A DNA stretch of 64,000 nt from JBEBVQ01 sp964527735 (lineage in GTDB: Bacteria > Bacteroidota > Bacteroidia > Chitinophagales > Chitinophagaceae): the NCBI GenBank assembly GCA_964527735.1, contig CAZGPG010000009.1, positions 73,129 to 137,128 of the forward strand, given 5' to 3'. Below, one piece after another: positions 44,965 through 52,275 of the stretch (positions within the stretch are counted from its first letter, which is position 1; every line of letters starts with the position of its first letter). The notes under the pieces were generated by a model that was given only the letters and a program-made list of their open reading frames with translations, was not told the origin of the DNA and searched no databases. The position numbers and the translations under genes are program-made.

Positions 44965-45030
44965 AATGGATATAAGACAGAGTGTTGGTAAAGGCTGCAA
45001 AAGTAACGAAAGGATTTAATAATATATACG

Positions 45031-45098
45031 GGGATCAGGGATGAGGGGTGAACCCTCAATCCTCACCCCTCATCCCTGATCCCTCATCCCTGATCCCC
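45031..45098. repeat. GGGATCAGGGATGAGGGG hairpin repeat
   Basis: The 21 bases at 45031-45051 (GGGATCAGGGATGAGGGGTG plus A) are inverted exactly at 45063-45083, and CCCTCATCCCTGATCCCC occurs again at 45081-45098. It lies between the divergent ammonia-lyase gene and rpmB, 37 bases before the rpmB promoter. It may end antisense transcripts or be an extragenic repeat. Confidence 0.7.
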
Positions 45099-45134
45099 CT
45101 CATCTCCGAAGTCCGTAATTATTTTTTGAAATAT

Positions 45135-45165
45135 TTTGCAGTTCGATAAAAAAACAAGACCTTTG
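45135..45165 (+). promoter_or_regulatory. Bacteroidota-type promoter of rpmB
   Basis: TTTG at 45135-45138 and GACCTTTG at 45158-45165 are 19 bases apart, which fits the phylum consensus TTTG-N19-TAnnTTTG apart from GA for TA. The start codon follows 20 bases later. Confidence 0.6.
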
Positions 45166-45185
45166 CAGTCCTAAAAAAGAAAAGT

Positions 45186-45422
45186 ATGGCACGTGTTTGT
45201 CAGGTAACCGGTAAAAAACCTATGACTGGTCATAAAGTATCCTTCTCCAACAAGAAAGCGAAGCGCCGTTTTCTGCCCAATCTGCAGACCAAACGCTTCT
45301 TCCTGGTGGAAGAAGACCGGTGGATCTCGCTGAAGCTGTCTGCCGATGCGATCCGTACGATCAATAAAAGAGGGCTGAATGTTGTCGTAAAAGAATTACG
45401 CGCCCAGGGACAGGAAATTTAA
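45186..45422 (+). CDS. rpmB: 50S ribosomal protein L28
   Basis: The 78-residue product ARVCQVTGKKPMTGHKVSFS and NLQTKRFFLVEEDRWISLKL are diagnostic for bacterial L28. It is the first gene of a three-gene cluster (rpmB, rpmG, DUF4295) in the order typical of the phylum. It binds near the L1 side of the large subunit. Confidence 0.97.
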   Translation: MARVCQVTGKKPMTGHKVSFSNKKAKRRFLPNLQTKRFFLVEEDRWISLKLSADAIRTINKRGLNVVVKELRAQGQEI

Positions 45423-45456
45423 TCATAGTATCCAGTAATAATTAAAGCTTACAGCA

Positions 45457-45639
45457 ATGGCTAAGAAAGGAAACCGGGTTCAGGTAATATTGGAATGCAC
45501 CGAGCATAAAAACAGCGGTATGCCCGGCACCAGCCGTTATATTACCACCAAGAACAAAAAGAATACCCCGGAGCGTATCGAGTTGAAGAAATTCAACCCG
45601 ATCATGAAAAGGGTAACGCTTCACAAAGAAATTAAATAA
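45457..45639 (+). CDS. rpmG: 50S ribosomal protein L33
   Basis: The 60-residue product AKKGNRVQVILECTEHKNSG and SRYITTKNKKNTPERIELKK is L33. It has a single Cys rather than the two CxxC pairs of the zinc-binding form, so it is the C-minus type, consistent with a zinc-independent ribosome. It follows rpmB by 34 bases. Confidence 0.96.
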   Translation: MAKKGNRVQVILECTEHKNSGMPGTSRYITTKNKKNTPERIELKKFNPIMKRVTLHKEIK

Positions 45640-45659
45640 TTACAATATAATTTACCGTT

Positions 45660-45830
45660 ATGGCAAAAGCAGCTAAAACCGCGATCAAGAAGGACGCCAA
45701 GGCGGCCGCCGAATCAAAGAATTACACTAAAGTGATTAAGGCAGTACGCAGCCCGAAGACAGGCGCCTATACCTTTAAGGAAGGTATTATCCATAAGGAC
45801 AAGATCAAGGAATATTTTTCCGAGAAATAA
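45660..45830 (+). CDS. DUF4295 small protein
   Basis: The 56-residue product (AKAAKTAIKKDAKAAAESKN, YTKVIKAVRSPKTGAYTF, KEGIIHKDKIKEYFSEK) is the DUF4295 family, found in Bacteroidota directly after rpmB and rpmG. It is basic and Lys-rich, and may bind the ribosome, which is inference from context. It starts 20 bases after the rpmG stop and closes the operon. ftsY, which often follows it in relatives, is not here. Confidence 0.85.
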   Translation: MAKAAKTAIKKDAKAAAESKNYTKVIKAVRSPKTGAYTFKEGIIHKDKIKEYFSEK

Positions 45831-45851
45831 ACGGCAGCAAAAACATATTTT

Positions 45852-45879
45852 CGCCCGGGAATTATTCCGGGCGTTTTTA
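45852..45879 (+). terminator. Terminator of the rpmB operon
   Basis: CGCCCGG at 45852-45858 pairs with CCGGGCG at 45867-45873 and is followed by TTTTTATTTT. It starts 21 bases after the DUF4295 stop. Confidence 0.85.
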
Positions 45880-45897
45880 TTTTATGACATTCGCCAC

Positions 45898-45961
45898 GTA
45901 GAGACGCGATTTATCGCGTCTCCCTACGACATGGGGGAGACGCGATAAATCGCGTCTCTAC
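45898..45961. repeat. Paired GTAGAGACGCGA palindromes, locus 3 (26-bp arms)
   Basis: GTAGAGACGCGATTTATCGC and 6 more bases (45898-45923) are perfectly inverted at 45936-45961 with a 12-base loop. It has the same form as 38743-38814, including inner palindromes GACGCGAT...ATCGCGTC. It lies just after the rpmB operon terminator. Confidence 0.8.
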
Positions 45962-46058
45962 ATTTACCGGATAATTTATCCTGGTTATAACATTCTACCA
46001 GTGTTGGAACGATTTTTAGTGTAATTAAATTACTTTTGTAACATAAAATCATTGCGCA

Positions 46059-46463
46059 ATGAAAAAACAGACTCTTTTTTTAATGGCAGGCGGATTGCTT
46101 GCATTCGCATCCTGTAATACGGAAACCGGCGGGTACACCGAAGCGTACGTGGACTCCGTTGTAAACGAACGTGTAGCACAGATCCAGATGGAGCTGGAAG
46201 AACAGAACGAAGCCCGCATCCATGCCCTGGCACTGGAAAAAGCGGATTCCATACTGGCTGCAAGAGCGGGTAAAACAACTACGACGAAGAAGACAACGAC
46301 TACTTCAAAAACTACTGCCCCGAAAGAAGCACCCGCTGCAGAAGAAGCAAAACCTACTACTCCTACCAACACAGGAAAAAACAGTGAGTCACAACAACAA
46401 GGACAAAACACTGGTAAAAAAGGTGAGTCACAACAACAAGGACAAAATACCGGTAAAAGATAA
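46059..46463 (+). CDS. Lipoprotein with low-complexity C-terminal repeats
   Basis: The 134-residue product has a lipoprotein signal (LFLMAGGLLAFASC-NTETG, Cys at about residue 20), a short coiled-coil region (VVNERVAQIQMELEEQNEAR) and a low-complexity tail of Lys/Thr (TTTTKKTTTTSKTT) and Ala/Glu, ending in two copies of ESQQQGQNTGKK. The tail repeat is a 39-base DNA period (25 identical bases at 46384 and 46423). Anchored to a membrane, it may span the periplasm. No function is recognised. Confidence 0.65.
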   Translation: MKKQTLFLMAGGLLAFASCNTETGGYTEAYVDSVVNERVAQIQMELEEQNEARIHALALEKADSILAARAGKTTTTKKTTTTSKTTAPKEAPAAEEAKPTTPTNTGKNSESQQQGQNTGKKGESQQQGQNTGKR

Positions 46464-46484
46464 TTTACCACCTTTTTATTGAAG

Positions 46485-46519
46485 AAGCTGCTATTTTATA
46501 CATAAATAGCAGCTTTTTT
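46485..46519 (+). terminator. Terminator of the lipoprotein gene
   Basis: AAGCTGCTATTT at 46485-46496 pairs with AAATAGCAGCTT at 46504-46515, then TTTTTC follows. It begins 22 bases after the stop at 46463. Confidence 0.85.
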
Positions 46520-46790
46520 CGTACAGCTGATTCTTGATTTCTTCCTCATTTATAGACGTATTACGCCGCACTATAGGAAATGAAACAAGTACTCATAGGT
46601 TACAATGTCATAATGTGACTAATCACTGTTGTCCGGGGAATTTTTAAGATCATGGCTTAATGTACATCCGTAGATTGTTTCAGTCATTTTTATCAACAGG
46701 GGGCCTACTATTGCGTACCCCATGAATTTCGCTACGTGGGAGCAGAAGCATACCTGATATTTTTTCCCAATAGTGATACGCTTATTACAA
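46520..46790. other. Gene-free space between two convergent terminators
   Basis: 271 bases between the terminator of the lipoprotein gene and that of the EGF-like gene hold no gene or repeat that I can see. A short run of plausible coding sequence around 46660-46740 (CAGGGGGCCTACTATTGCG region) is interrupted and too short to judge. Confidence 0.4.
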
Positions 46791-46827
46791 AATAAAAAAG
46801 CCGGATGATCTGTTCGATCATCCGGCT
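46791..46827 (-). terminator. Terminator of the EGF-like lipoprotein gene
   Basis: AGCCGGATGATC at 46799-46810 pairs with GATCATCCGGCT at 46816-46827. On the minus strand it is followed by TTTTTTATT. It lies just after the stop at 46847. Confidence 0.85.
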
Positions 46828-46846
46828 AACTTTAATAATTAAAAAA

Positions 46847-47344
46847 CTATTTAACTAAAGTCGCAGTGCAATTATCAACAGAAACACCATAAGTAGCAGT
46901 ATAGTCAATGGTAATTACACCATTGTTAATTGTGCCTGTGGCATCCATTTGCGTATTGCATTTGTTATCCTTAATAGTGATGGTAGTTTGATTAACGGAG
47001 CCATCCCAAGCAATGGTACCACCTACATTACAACCATAATTGCCGAGATTAGAAACGATAACACCGCTCACATTGCTCGGATCAGCAGTAATTGTAACCT
47101 GATAAGGTGTGCTGCTGCAATCTTCTGAAACTGCCCATGTACCAACAAATTTTGTCACGGATTTAGTTTCACAACTTGTACCCTCATAACCTGTAGGACA
47201 GTCACAGTTCCCTTCGTTACATGTACCGCCGTTCTGGCAAACCACGTCTTTACACTCGTCTTTGTTACAAGATGTGTAAGTAATTGCGCCGAACGCGCCG
47301 AATGTCAATAATGCTGAAAACGCAATGTTACGGATTGATTTCAT
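46847..47344 (-). CDS. EGF-like domain lipoprotein
   Basis: The 165-residue product has a lipoprotein signal (LLTFGAFGAITYTSC-NKDE) followed at once by a compact EGF-like domain (CKDVVCQNGGTCNEGNCDCP and TGYEGTSCE, six Cys in the EGF order). The rest is a beta-rich domain (SVTKFVGTWAVSEDC to TLVK) similar in outline to small lipocalin-like or calycin folds of Bacteroidota lipoproteins, with four more Cys. It would be anchored to a membrane. Function is unknown. A terminator follows the gene. Confidence 0.75.
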   Translation of the reverse strand: MKSIRNIAFSALLTFGAFGAITYTSCNKDECKDVVCQNGGTCNEGNCDCPTGYEGTSCETKSVTKFVGTWAVSEDCSSTPYQVTITADPSNVSGVIVSNLGNYGCNVGGTIAWDGSVNQTTITIKDNKCNTQMDATGTINNGVITIDYTATYGVSVDNCTATLVK

Positions 47345-47497
47345 AGCCTGATTTTTTTTAGATTAGTTAAATGACAAAAGATGTGCCAAAGATATAAAAC
47401 ATTAGCAGAAAGAAAACGGTATTACCGCCCATTACCACTACTACTTTTTAAAATAAAATAAAATCATTCCTGTTTACCGTTAAACGTCAAAGCCGAC

Positions 47498-48946
47498 CTA
47501 CTGATATTCGTAGCAGCCAATATCGATACGCCCCGCCATTCGTGGTTTGCCGTCGAGATCCGTGCCGGCCATATTTCCCGTACCCGCATCCACTAATGGG
47601 GAATTATTATCCGCAGCGCGGAAATTTTCTTCCTTATAATTCGCAAATCGGGGATCTTCATTATACTTGCACTGCACCTGCACGGCATCGGGCGTCAGTA
47701 CGTCGGCCTTACGGGAGGTCTTCAGCAGGCAATGATCGAAACGGACATCAAACACATTACTACCCTTCCTGCGTACCACAAGCTCTTCTTCCAGCGAACC
47801 GTAAATCAGGCAGTTGGTAAATTCGGCACGCAGATCGGCGCCAATGTAATGCTCGAATTTATTTCCCGTGTCGAGATGGCTGAGCACACTCACCGTAGGA
47901 TATTCGGTATGGCTGACCCTTGGCGGAAAATAGTTGATAAAGCTGCAATTCCGTACGGTATAATTCCCACCCTGGAAGATCGCCAGGGCCGAAGCGCCCG
48001 TAGCCTGCACCAGGCAGTTCTCCATCACAAAATTCCCCTGGAAAGAAGCCACTCCGTAACCCATCGAGTTTTCAATAATCGTGTGCTTCATCGTAAGCTG
48101 TACGTTTGCGACGGCCGAAGGGCTGCCCGTCACCTGTATCGCTGCCGGAAGCGCCCCTCCGGCACTGTTACCACAGTTTTTCAGCACCACCCATTCCATT
48201 TCATTACCGTAGCTCTGCTCAAAGAAATAGATGCCCCCCCATTCTCCGGGATAACCCACATGACCGAAATAGCTGCGGTCGAGCCGGTCGCCCTGGAAGA
48301 TAATGCTATCCTGCTTCGTGCCTTTTGCGATCAGCCGCCCCAGCACAAACAGGCGGGAGTCGGCGTGCATATAGATGCGGCAGCCGGGCGGTATCGTAAG
48401 CACCTCATTTTCATCAACCGCGGCGCTGTTGATGATCACATAAGGCTTATCGGTACGGAGGGTGCCGGTTCCGATCATGCTGCTCACGATATAATAGGCA
48501 TTCTGCCCGAAAGCGATAAACGGGATAGCATATTCCCGCCCGTTGAGGGTTGCGATCAGCCGGTCCTCCACCACAAAAGGAGAATTGACATCAGTGGGGT
48601 CTATATTGACGGTGGCAAACACATGGATGCTGTCGTAGGCCGCCACCTCCCGGTCTCTGACCTCATTCCCCTGTATGCCGTCCACATTGAGATGAAACGG
48701 CGACCGGGCGCCTTTCTCAAGCCTTACGGAACTGATATTGATCTTCTGGCCCTGGCGGTTATGAATACGAAGCCCCAGCGTAAAGCTACCCTGTGCTGTA
48801 AATACGGTATCAAACATAAGTGTATCTACCGAAAAGCTCAGCTGCCCGCCACTGGTGAGCAGCTGCTCCTTTTTACATGAACTGAACAGCGCAGGCAGTA
48901 TAAACAGCAGCGCGAAAAAAAATCCTGTGTATGAAGATTTCACCAT
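47498..48946 (-). CDS. Parallel beta-helix lipoprotein with choice-of-anchor-like end
   Basis: The 482-residue product has a lipoprotein signal (LLFILPALFSSC-KKEQ), an N-terminal Ig-like domain (LSFSVDTLMFDTVFTAQGSF), and a right-handed parallel beta-helix (VLTIPPGCRIYMHADSRLFV, LGRLIAKGTKQDSIIFQGD, GEWGGIYFFEQSYGNEMEWV, MKHTIIENSMGYG). The end NNSPLVDAGTGNMAGTDLDG and GRIDIGCYEYQ is the choice-of-anchor Q type. Such lipoproteins are common at the surface of this phylum. Ligand unknown. Confidence 0.8.
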   Translation of the reverse strand: MVKSSYTGFFFALLFILPALFSSCKKEQLLTSGGQLSFSVDTLMFDTVFTAQGSFTLGLRIHNRQGQKINISSVRLEKGARSPFHLNVDGIQGNEVRDREVAAYDSIHVFATVNIDPTDVNSPFVVEDRLIATLNGREYAIPFIAFGQNAYYIVSSMIGTGTLRTDKPYVIINSAAVDENEVLTIPPGCRIYMHADSRLFVLGRLIAKGTKQDSIIFQGDRLDRSYFGHVGYPGEWGGIYFFEQSYGNEMEWVVLKNCGNSAGGALPAAIQVTGSPSAVANVQLTMKHTIIENSMGYGVASFQGNFVMENCLVQATGASALAIFQGGNYTVRNCSFINYFPPRVSHTEYPTVSVLSHLDTGNKFEHYIGADLRAEFTNCLIYGSLEEELVVRRKGSNVFDVRFDHCLLKTSRKADVLTPDAVQVQCKYNEDPRFANYKEENFRAADNNSPLVDAGTGNMAGTDLDGKPRMAGRIDIGCYEYQ

Positions 48947-49011
48947 CGGTAGGGTACAGAATAATAACGCTCAATAATACAGAATATTTTCCGGAAGGAG
49001 CAAAAGGTGCC

Positions 49012-49225
49012 ATTCAACTTGTCGCAGTTTTTATTTAGCCCTTTAATATGTGGGCCTTTGTGTCGGCAGGAACACCCCTCTCCGTCTCCCCTGAATGGGA
49101 GACGATTACATCGTTGTAATACAGGCGCCTCCGTCAGGGATAGGATGTGATCGTCCCTCTTCGAGGAGGGAATGAGGGAGGTGTTCTTATTATTATAATG
49201 CCCTTCTCTATGCGACAAGTTGAAT
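49012..49225. mobile_element. MITE-like unit with 15-bp terminal inverted repeats
   Basis: ATTCAACTTGTCGCA at 49012-49026 is exactly inverted as TGCGACAAGTTGAAT at 49211-49225. The inside is itself built of inverted repeats: CGTCTCCC/GGGAGACG around CTGAAT at 49083-49104, CCCTC/GAGGG around 49154-49170 and GAACACC/GGTGTTC near the ends of the inner part. There is no open frame inside and no obvious target-site duplication at the edges. It fits a non-autonomous element; mobility is inferred. Confidence 0.5.
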
Positions 49226-49285
49226 TACACCCAAACTTAGACGGAAAACAGGCGGTAAGGTCATTAAAAACCAGTTGATGTGATC

Positions 49286-49358
49286 ATTAGCTGATTAGTC
49301 AATGATCCCGCGCGACAGACATTAGCTGATCAGCACATTAGCTAACCAGCTAATTAAA
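49286..49358. repeat. ATTAGCTGATTAG repeat cluster, copy 1
   Basis: The motif AGCTGAT/AGCTAAT recurs at least four times here (CATTAGCTGATTAG, CATTAGCTGATCAGC, CATTAGCTAACCAGCTAATT). A cluster with the same parts occurs at 63842-63937. Such blocks are common between genes in Bacteroidota, from recall. Confidence 0.6.
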
Positions 49359-49406
49359 TACATGCTTTGCAATCCGCTGCAAGGGATTATTTTTGTATGA
49401 TCCGAC

Positions 49407-50198
49407 ATGAAGAATATCACCCTGCTTTCCGACTTTGGCTTACAGGATGCGACCGTGGCATCCGTCAAGGGTATCCTGTTGCAGCAGGCTCCGGGAGCAG
49501 TGATCACCGATATCTCACACCTGGCGGAGCCATTCCATATGCAGCAGGCTGCTTACCTGCTGCAGACAGCCTGGCGTCATTTCCCGCTCCGTACGGTGCA
49601 CATCGTGCTGTTTGATATTTTCTCCGACAGGCGGCCCCGACTGCTGCTATGCGAAAAGGATGGGCATTTCTTCCTGGCTCCCGACAACGGCATACTGGCG
49701 CTGGCGGTGGGCGAACAATTGGATCATGTCTGGAAATGTTATGACCTTACATTTCCCGAACGGTTCCATAACTGGGTCGAAGCCTGTGGCCGGGCAGTAC
49801 AATCCGTATTTGACGGCAGTACAGCGCAGGTATACGAAATGTGCAGCATGAGCGTAGCCCCCCGGCACTGGCAACCGGTGATACTGCCCGACAGTATTGA
49901 ATGCCATGTGATCTATATAGACCGCTTCGGCAACGTTGTGCTCAACCTTACCCGCAGCCTCTTTGAAGAAGTCTGCCGTGGCAGGAATTTCGGTATCCAC
50001 TTTATGCGGGATGAGGAGATCAATACGCTCAGCGATTATTATTTTAACGTATCCGGTGGCGATGTGTTATGCCGGTTCAATAAATCCGGCTATATGGAAA
50101 TAGCGATCAACCGTGCCAATGCGGCCGACCTCCTGGGTTTGCAACTCAATTACAAAGAGCAAATACTCTACAATACCATAAAAATCTATTTTGAATGA
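49407..50198 (+). CDS. SAM hydroxide adenosyltransferase (DUF62, chlorinase/fluorinase fold)
   Basis: The 263-residue product begins ITLLSDFGLQDATVASVKGI and has VITDISHLAEPFHMQQAAYL, HIVLFDIFSDRRP, HFFLAPDNGILALA and a C-terminal domain with IDRFGNVVLNLTRSLFEE. These are the S-adenosylmethionine hydrolase/halogenase family features. Without the halide pocket most members hydrolyse SAM to adenosine and methionine. The usual Asp-Arg-His triad of the hydrolase subgroup cannot be fully mapped by eye. It overlaps the next gene by 4 bases (ATGA), so they are coupled. Confidence 0.85.
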   Translation: MKNITLLSDFGLQDATVASVKGILLQQAPGAVITDISHLAEPFHMQQAAYLLQTAWRHFPLRTVHIVLFDIFSDRRPRLLLCEKDGHFFLAPDNGILALAVGEQLDHVWKCYDLTFPERFHNWVEACGRAVQSVFDGSTAQVYEMCSMSVAPRHWQPVILPDSIECHVIYIDRFGNVVLNLTRSLFEEVCRGRNFGIHFMRDEEINTLSDYYFNVSGGDVLCRFNKSGYMEIAINRANAADLLGLQLNYKEQILYNTIKIYFE

Positions 50199-50485
50199 TC
50201 GTACGCCTGGTACAAATGACCTTTAAGCAGGAAAATATTGATGCCTTTCAGAAATTGTTTGCAGAACGGGAACAGCTTATCCGAAACTCGGACGGATGCC
50301 GGCACCTGGAATTATGGCAGGATAAAAACAGGGAAAATATCTTCTTTACATACAGCATCTGGGAAAACGAAACACACCTCGAAGCATACCGCTCATCAGC
50401 GCTTTTCCGGGATACCTGGGCAATGACTAAAGCATTGTTCGACGGCAAACCTGAAGCCTGGACGTTGGTTAGTAACAAGTCGTAA
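50195..50485 (+). CDS. ABM-domain (antibiotic biosynthesis monooxygenase-like) protein
   Basis: The 96-residue product is one dimeric alpha-beta domain: IVRLVQMTFKQENIDAFQKL, GCRHLELWQDKNRENIFFTY and SIWENETHLEAYRSSALFRD. This is the ABM fold, often heme or quinone related but also found in many proteins without enzyme activity. Its stop TAA lies in the left arm of an inverted repeat. It is translated with the SAM hydrolase. Confidence 0.85.
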   Translation: MIVRLVQMTFKQENIDAFQKLFAEREQLIRNSDGCRHLELWQDKNRENIFFTYSIWENETHLEAYRSSALFRDTWAMTKALFDGKPEAWTLVSNKS

Positions 50486-50569
50486 GTATTAAGTAGCAAG
50501 TCGGGAGTATACTAACGACCAAATAATTCAAAACAGCCTGCTACTTGATACTAACGACTTACGACTAAT
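50467..50569. repeat. AAGTCGTAAGT inverted repeat covering both stop codons
   Basis: GTCGTAAGT at 50479-50487 inverts as ACTTACGAC at 50557-50565, and AAGTAGCA at 50491-50498 inverts as TGCTACTT at 50539-50546. Other pieces (GATACTAACGACTTACG, AAGTATTAAGTAG) add to a low-complexity palindrome. It contains the TAA of the ABM gene (50483-50485) and the TAG of the subtilase gene (50565-50567). Confidence 0.6.
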
Positions 50570-52259
50570 AATGCACCATCTTCACCGTACGGGCCTGACC
50601 GTTGCCTGCTGCGCGAAACAGGTACATTCCGGCAGGAAGCCGGGATGGCAGCGATAATTCATGATATTGCCTGCCCGGCAGAAAATATTGTTCGTGATGC
50701 CACAGCAGCCGGCCACTGATATCAAAGAGCCCGAACCGCATCTGCTGCGCAACAGGCGGATCAAGGATGATACGCACGATCTCTCCTTCACGGAAAATCG
50801 TCGGCCATAACGCTATAAGATCAAAGGTTTGCGGCGTTTTTACCGTATCCACCACCTTCAGTAATACACCTGCGATCCGGAAATCCGGGATCCCGTATCC
50901 TTTCTGACGGTCGGGAGCTGCATAAAGATCGGCACTACGGACGATCACGTCCCGTATATCCGAAGCATTGATATCCGGACGCGCCTGCCACAGACAGGCC
51001 GCCCAGCCGGCAATCTGGGGAGCTGCAAACGAAGTGCCTGCCGCCGCCGCAATATCGCTGCTATTGAATACCAATGCCGGACCGCCCAGGGCGCTTACAT
51101 CCGGCTTTACCCGTCCTGAAGCGTTAGGCCCCCAGCTGCTGAATCCTACGGCATTCCTGCCGGCATCTACTGCGCCTACCGTCAACGCGCTGTCTGCCTC
51201 ACCCGGGGTAAGCAGCCCCACGGAGCCTTCGTTGCCCGAAGTGGCGACAAACAGCATACCTTTTTGCGCGGCCATGTTGACCGCACGTGCGGAAATCGTT
51301 GTACTGCCATCCATCTCAGACGCTGCAATATTCACTCCGGCAGGAAAATCGAAAATATTATAGCCCAGAGAAACGTTGATAATGTCTGCCCCGATGCTGT
51401 CGGCACGTTCTGTACCGGCAATAAGATTATCTACCTCAATCAGCTGTTCCGAATAATTATCCTCTGTGCGGTACAACGCATACATCGCATCGGGCGCCGC
51501 TCCCAGGTATTCCCCCGGGATATTCCCGGCAACGGGCGCCAGCACACTGGTACCGTGACCATCGTGATGATAGACCTCATCATCGTTCAGCACGAAATCA
51601 TGCGTATCCACGATCCGTCCGTTTTGTCGCAGGCTGTCAAAACCGCGGTGTGTTTCCGCTCCCGAAAATCCTGCATCGAGCACAGCTATGAGCATTCCGT
51701 GCCCGCGATAGCCGAGCTCATGCAATGCATGGCCATTCACCATGTTCGTCTGTCCGTATGTATATCCATACAATGAAGAATCTGCGTTTCCCGTCGACTT
51801 CAGCAAAGCTGCAGGAAAAGACACCACCGCTTCCAGCGCATATTTTTGCCTGTGTGGATCAGGAGGAGGAATATGCAGCCCGCCATGGTAATAGGCAACA
51901 AGCTGTGCGGAACGCACAAATGACACACCCGACAGTGACAGGATACGGGAAGAGTCTTCCAGCAAAACGACACATTGGTTGAGCCATCGCGAGGTAACAT
52001 GCAGCTTCCCCCCGGTAAGCGCCACAATGCTGTCTATATACACAGGCGATACCGGCCGGTCTGTATCATCTACAGGAATGTTTCGCCGCTGGCGACGGTC
52101 AAGCGAACGGGAAGATAAAAAGGAAGCAGCTTCCGTAAGCTGCGGGCTTCCCGTCTTGTCTGTAAACGCGACACGGAAAGCTGTCTGCGGCACCTGGGGT
52201 AAGGCTGCTCCTCCCATCATTATCAAAGCCACTGCACAAAACAACCCTCGCCTGAACAT
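50565..52259 (-). CDS. S8 family serine peptidase with T9SS type A end
   Basis: The 564-residue product has a signal peptide and a subtilase domain. Catalytic residues are Asp195 (LIAVLDAGFSG), His235 (HHDGHGTSVLAPVAG) and Ser410 (AAAAGTSFAAPQIAGWA), with oxyanion Asn343 (ATSGNEGSV). The last 75 residues have sorting-domain features (MRFGLFDISGRLLWH, LPAGMYLFRAAGNG), so the peptidase is probably exported through the type IX system. It degrades or processes proteins outside the cell. It precedes the lipoprotein gene at 52276 on the same strand (upstream in transcription). Confidence 0.85.
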   Translation of the reverse strand: MFRRGLFCAVALIMMGGAALPQVPQTAFRVAFTDKTGSPQLTEAASFLSSRSLDRRQRRNIPVDDTDRPVSPVYIDSIVALTGGKLHVTSRWLNQCVVLLEDSSRILSLSGVSFVRSAQLVAYYHGGLHIPPPDPHRQKYALEAVVSFPAALLKSTGNADSSLYGYTYGQTNMVNGHALHELGYRGHGMLIAVLDAGFSGAETHRGFDSLRQNGRIVDTHDFVLNDDEVYHHDGHGTSVLAPVAGNIPGEYLGAAPDAMYALYRTEDNYSEQLIEVDNLIAGTERADSIGADIINVSLGYNIFDFPAGVNIAASEMDGSTTISARAVNMAAQKGMLFVATSGNEGSVGLLTPGEADSALTVGAVDAGRNAVGFSSWGPNASGRVKPDVSALGGPALVFNSSDIAAAAGTSFAAPQIAGWAACLWQARPDINASDIRDVIVRSADLYAAPDRQKGYGIPDFRIAGVLLKVVDTVKTPQTFDLIALWPTIFREGEIVRIILDPPVAQQMRFGLFDISGRLLWHHEQYFLPGRQYHELSLPSRLPAGMYLFRAAGNGQARTVKMVHY

Positions 52260-52275
52260 ACGGTCCTGTTTTATT

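Larger units (their letters stand above)
48947..49406. other. 460-base gene-free region carrying a MITE-like unit and repeats
   Basis: The divergent genes starting at 48946 and 49407 are separated by this space. It holds the 214-base unit with terminal inverted repeats (49012-49225) and the AGCTAAT repeat cluster (49286-49358), both listed separately. No coding frame is convincing. Confidence 0.5.

Noticed and set aside
47732..48880. 382-codon plus-strand frame opposite the beta-helix lipoprotein
   Set aside because: It mirrors the repeats of the real gene and has a His/Arg-rich random composition.
49012..49225. Small RNA gene in the MITE-like unit
   Set aside because: Nested hairpins could resemble an RNA, but exact terminal inverted repeats and no promoter motif favour a mobile repeat.
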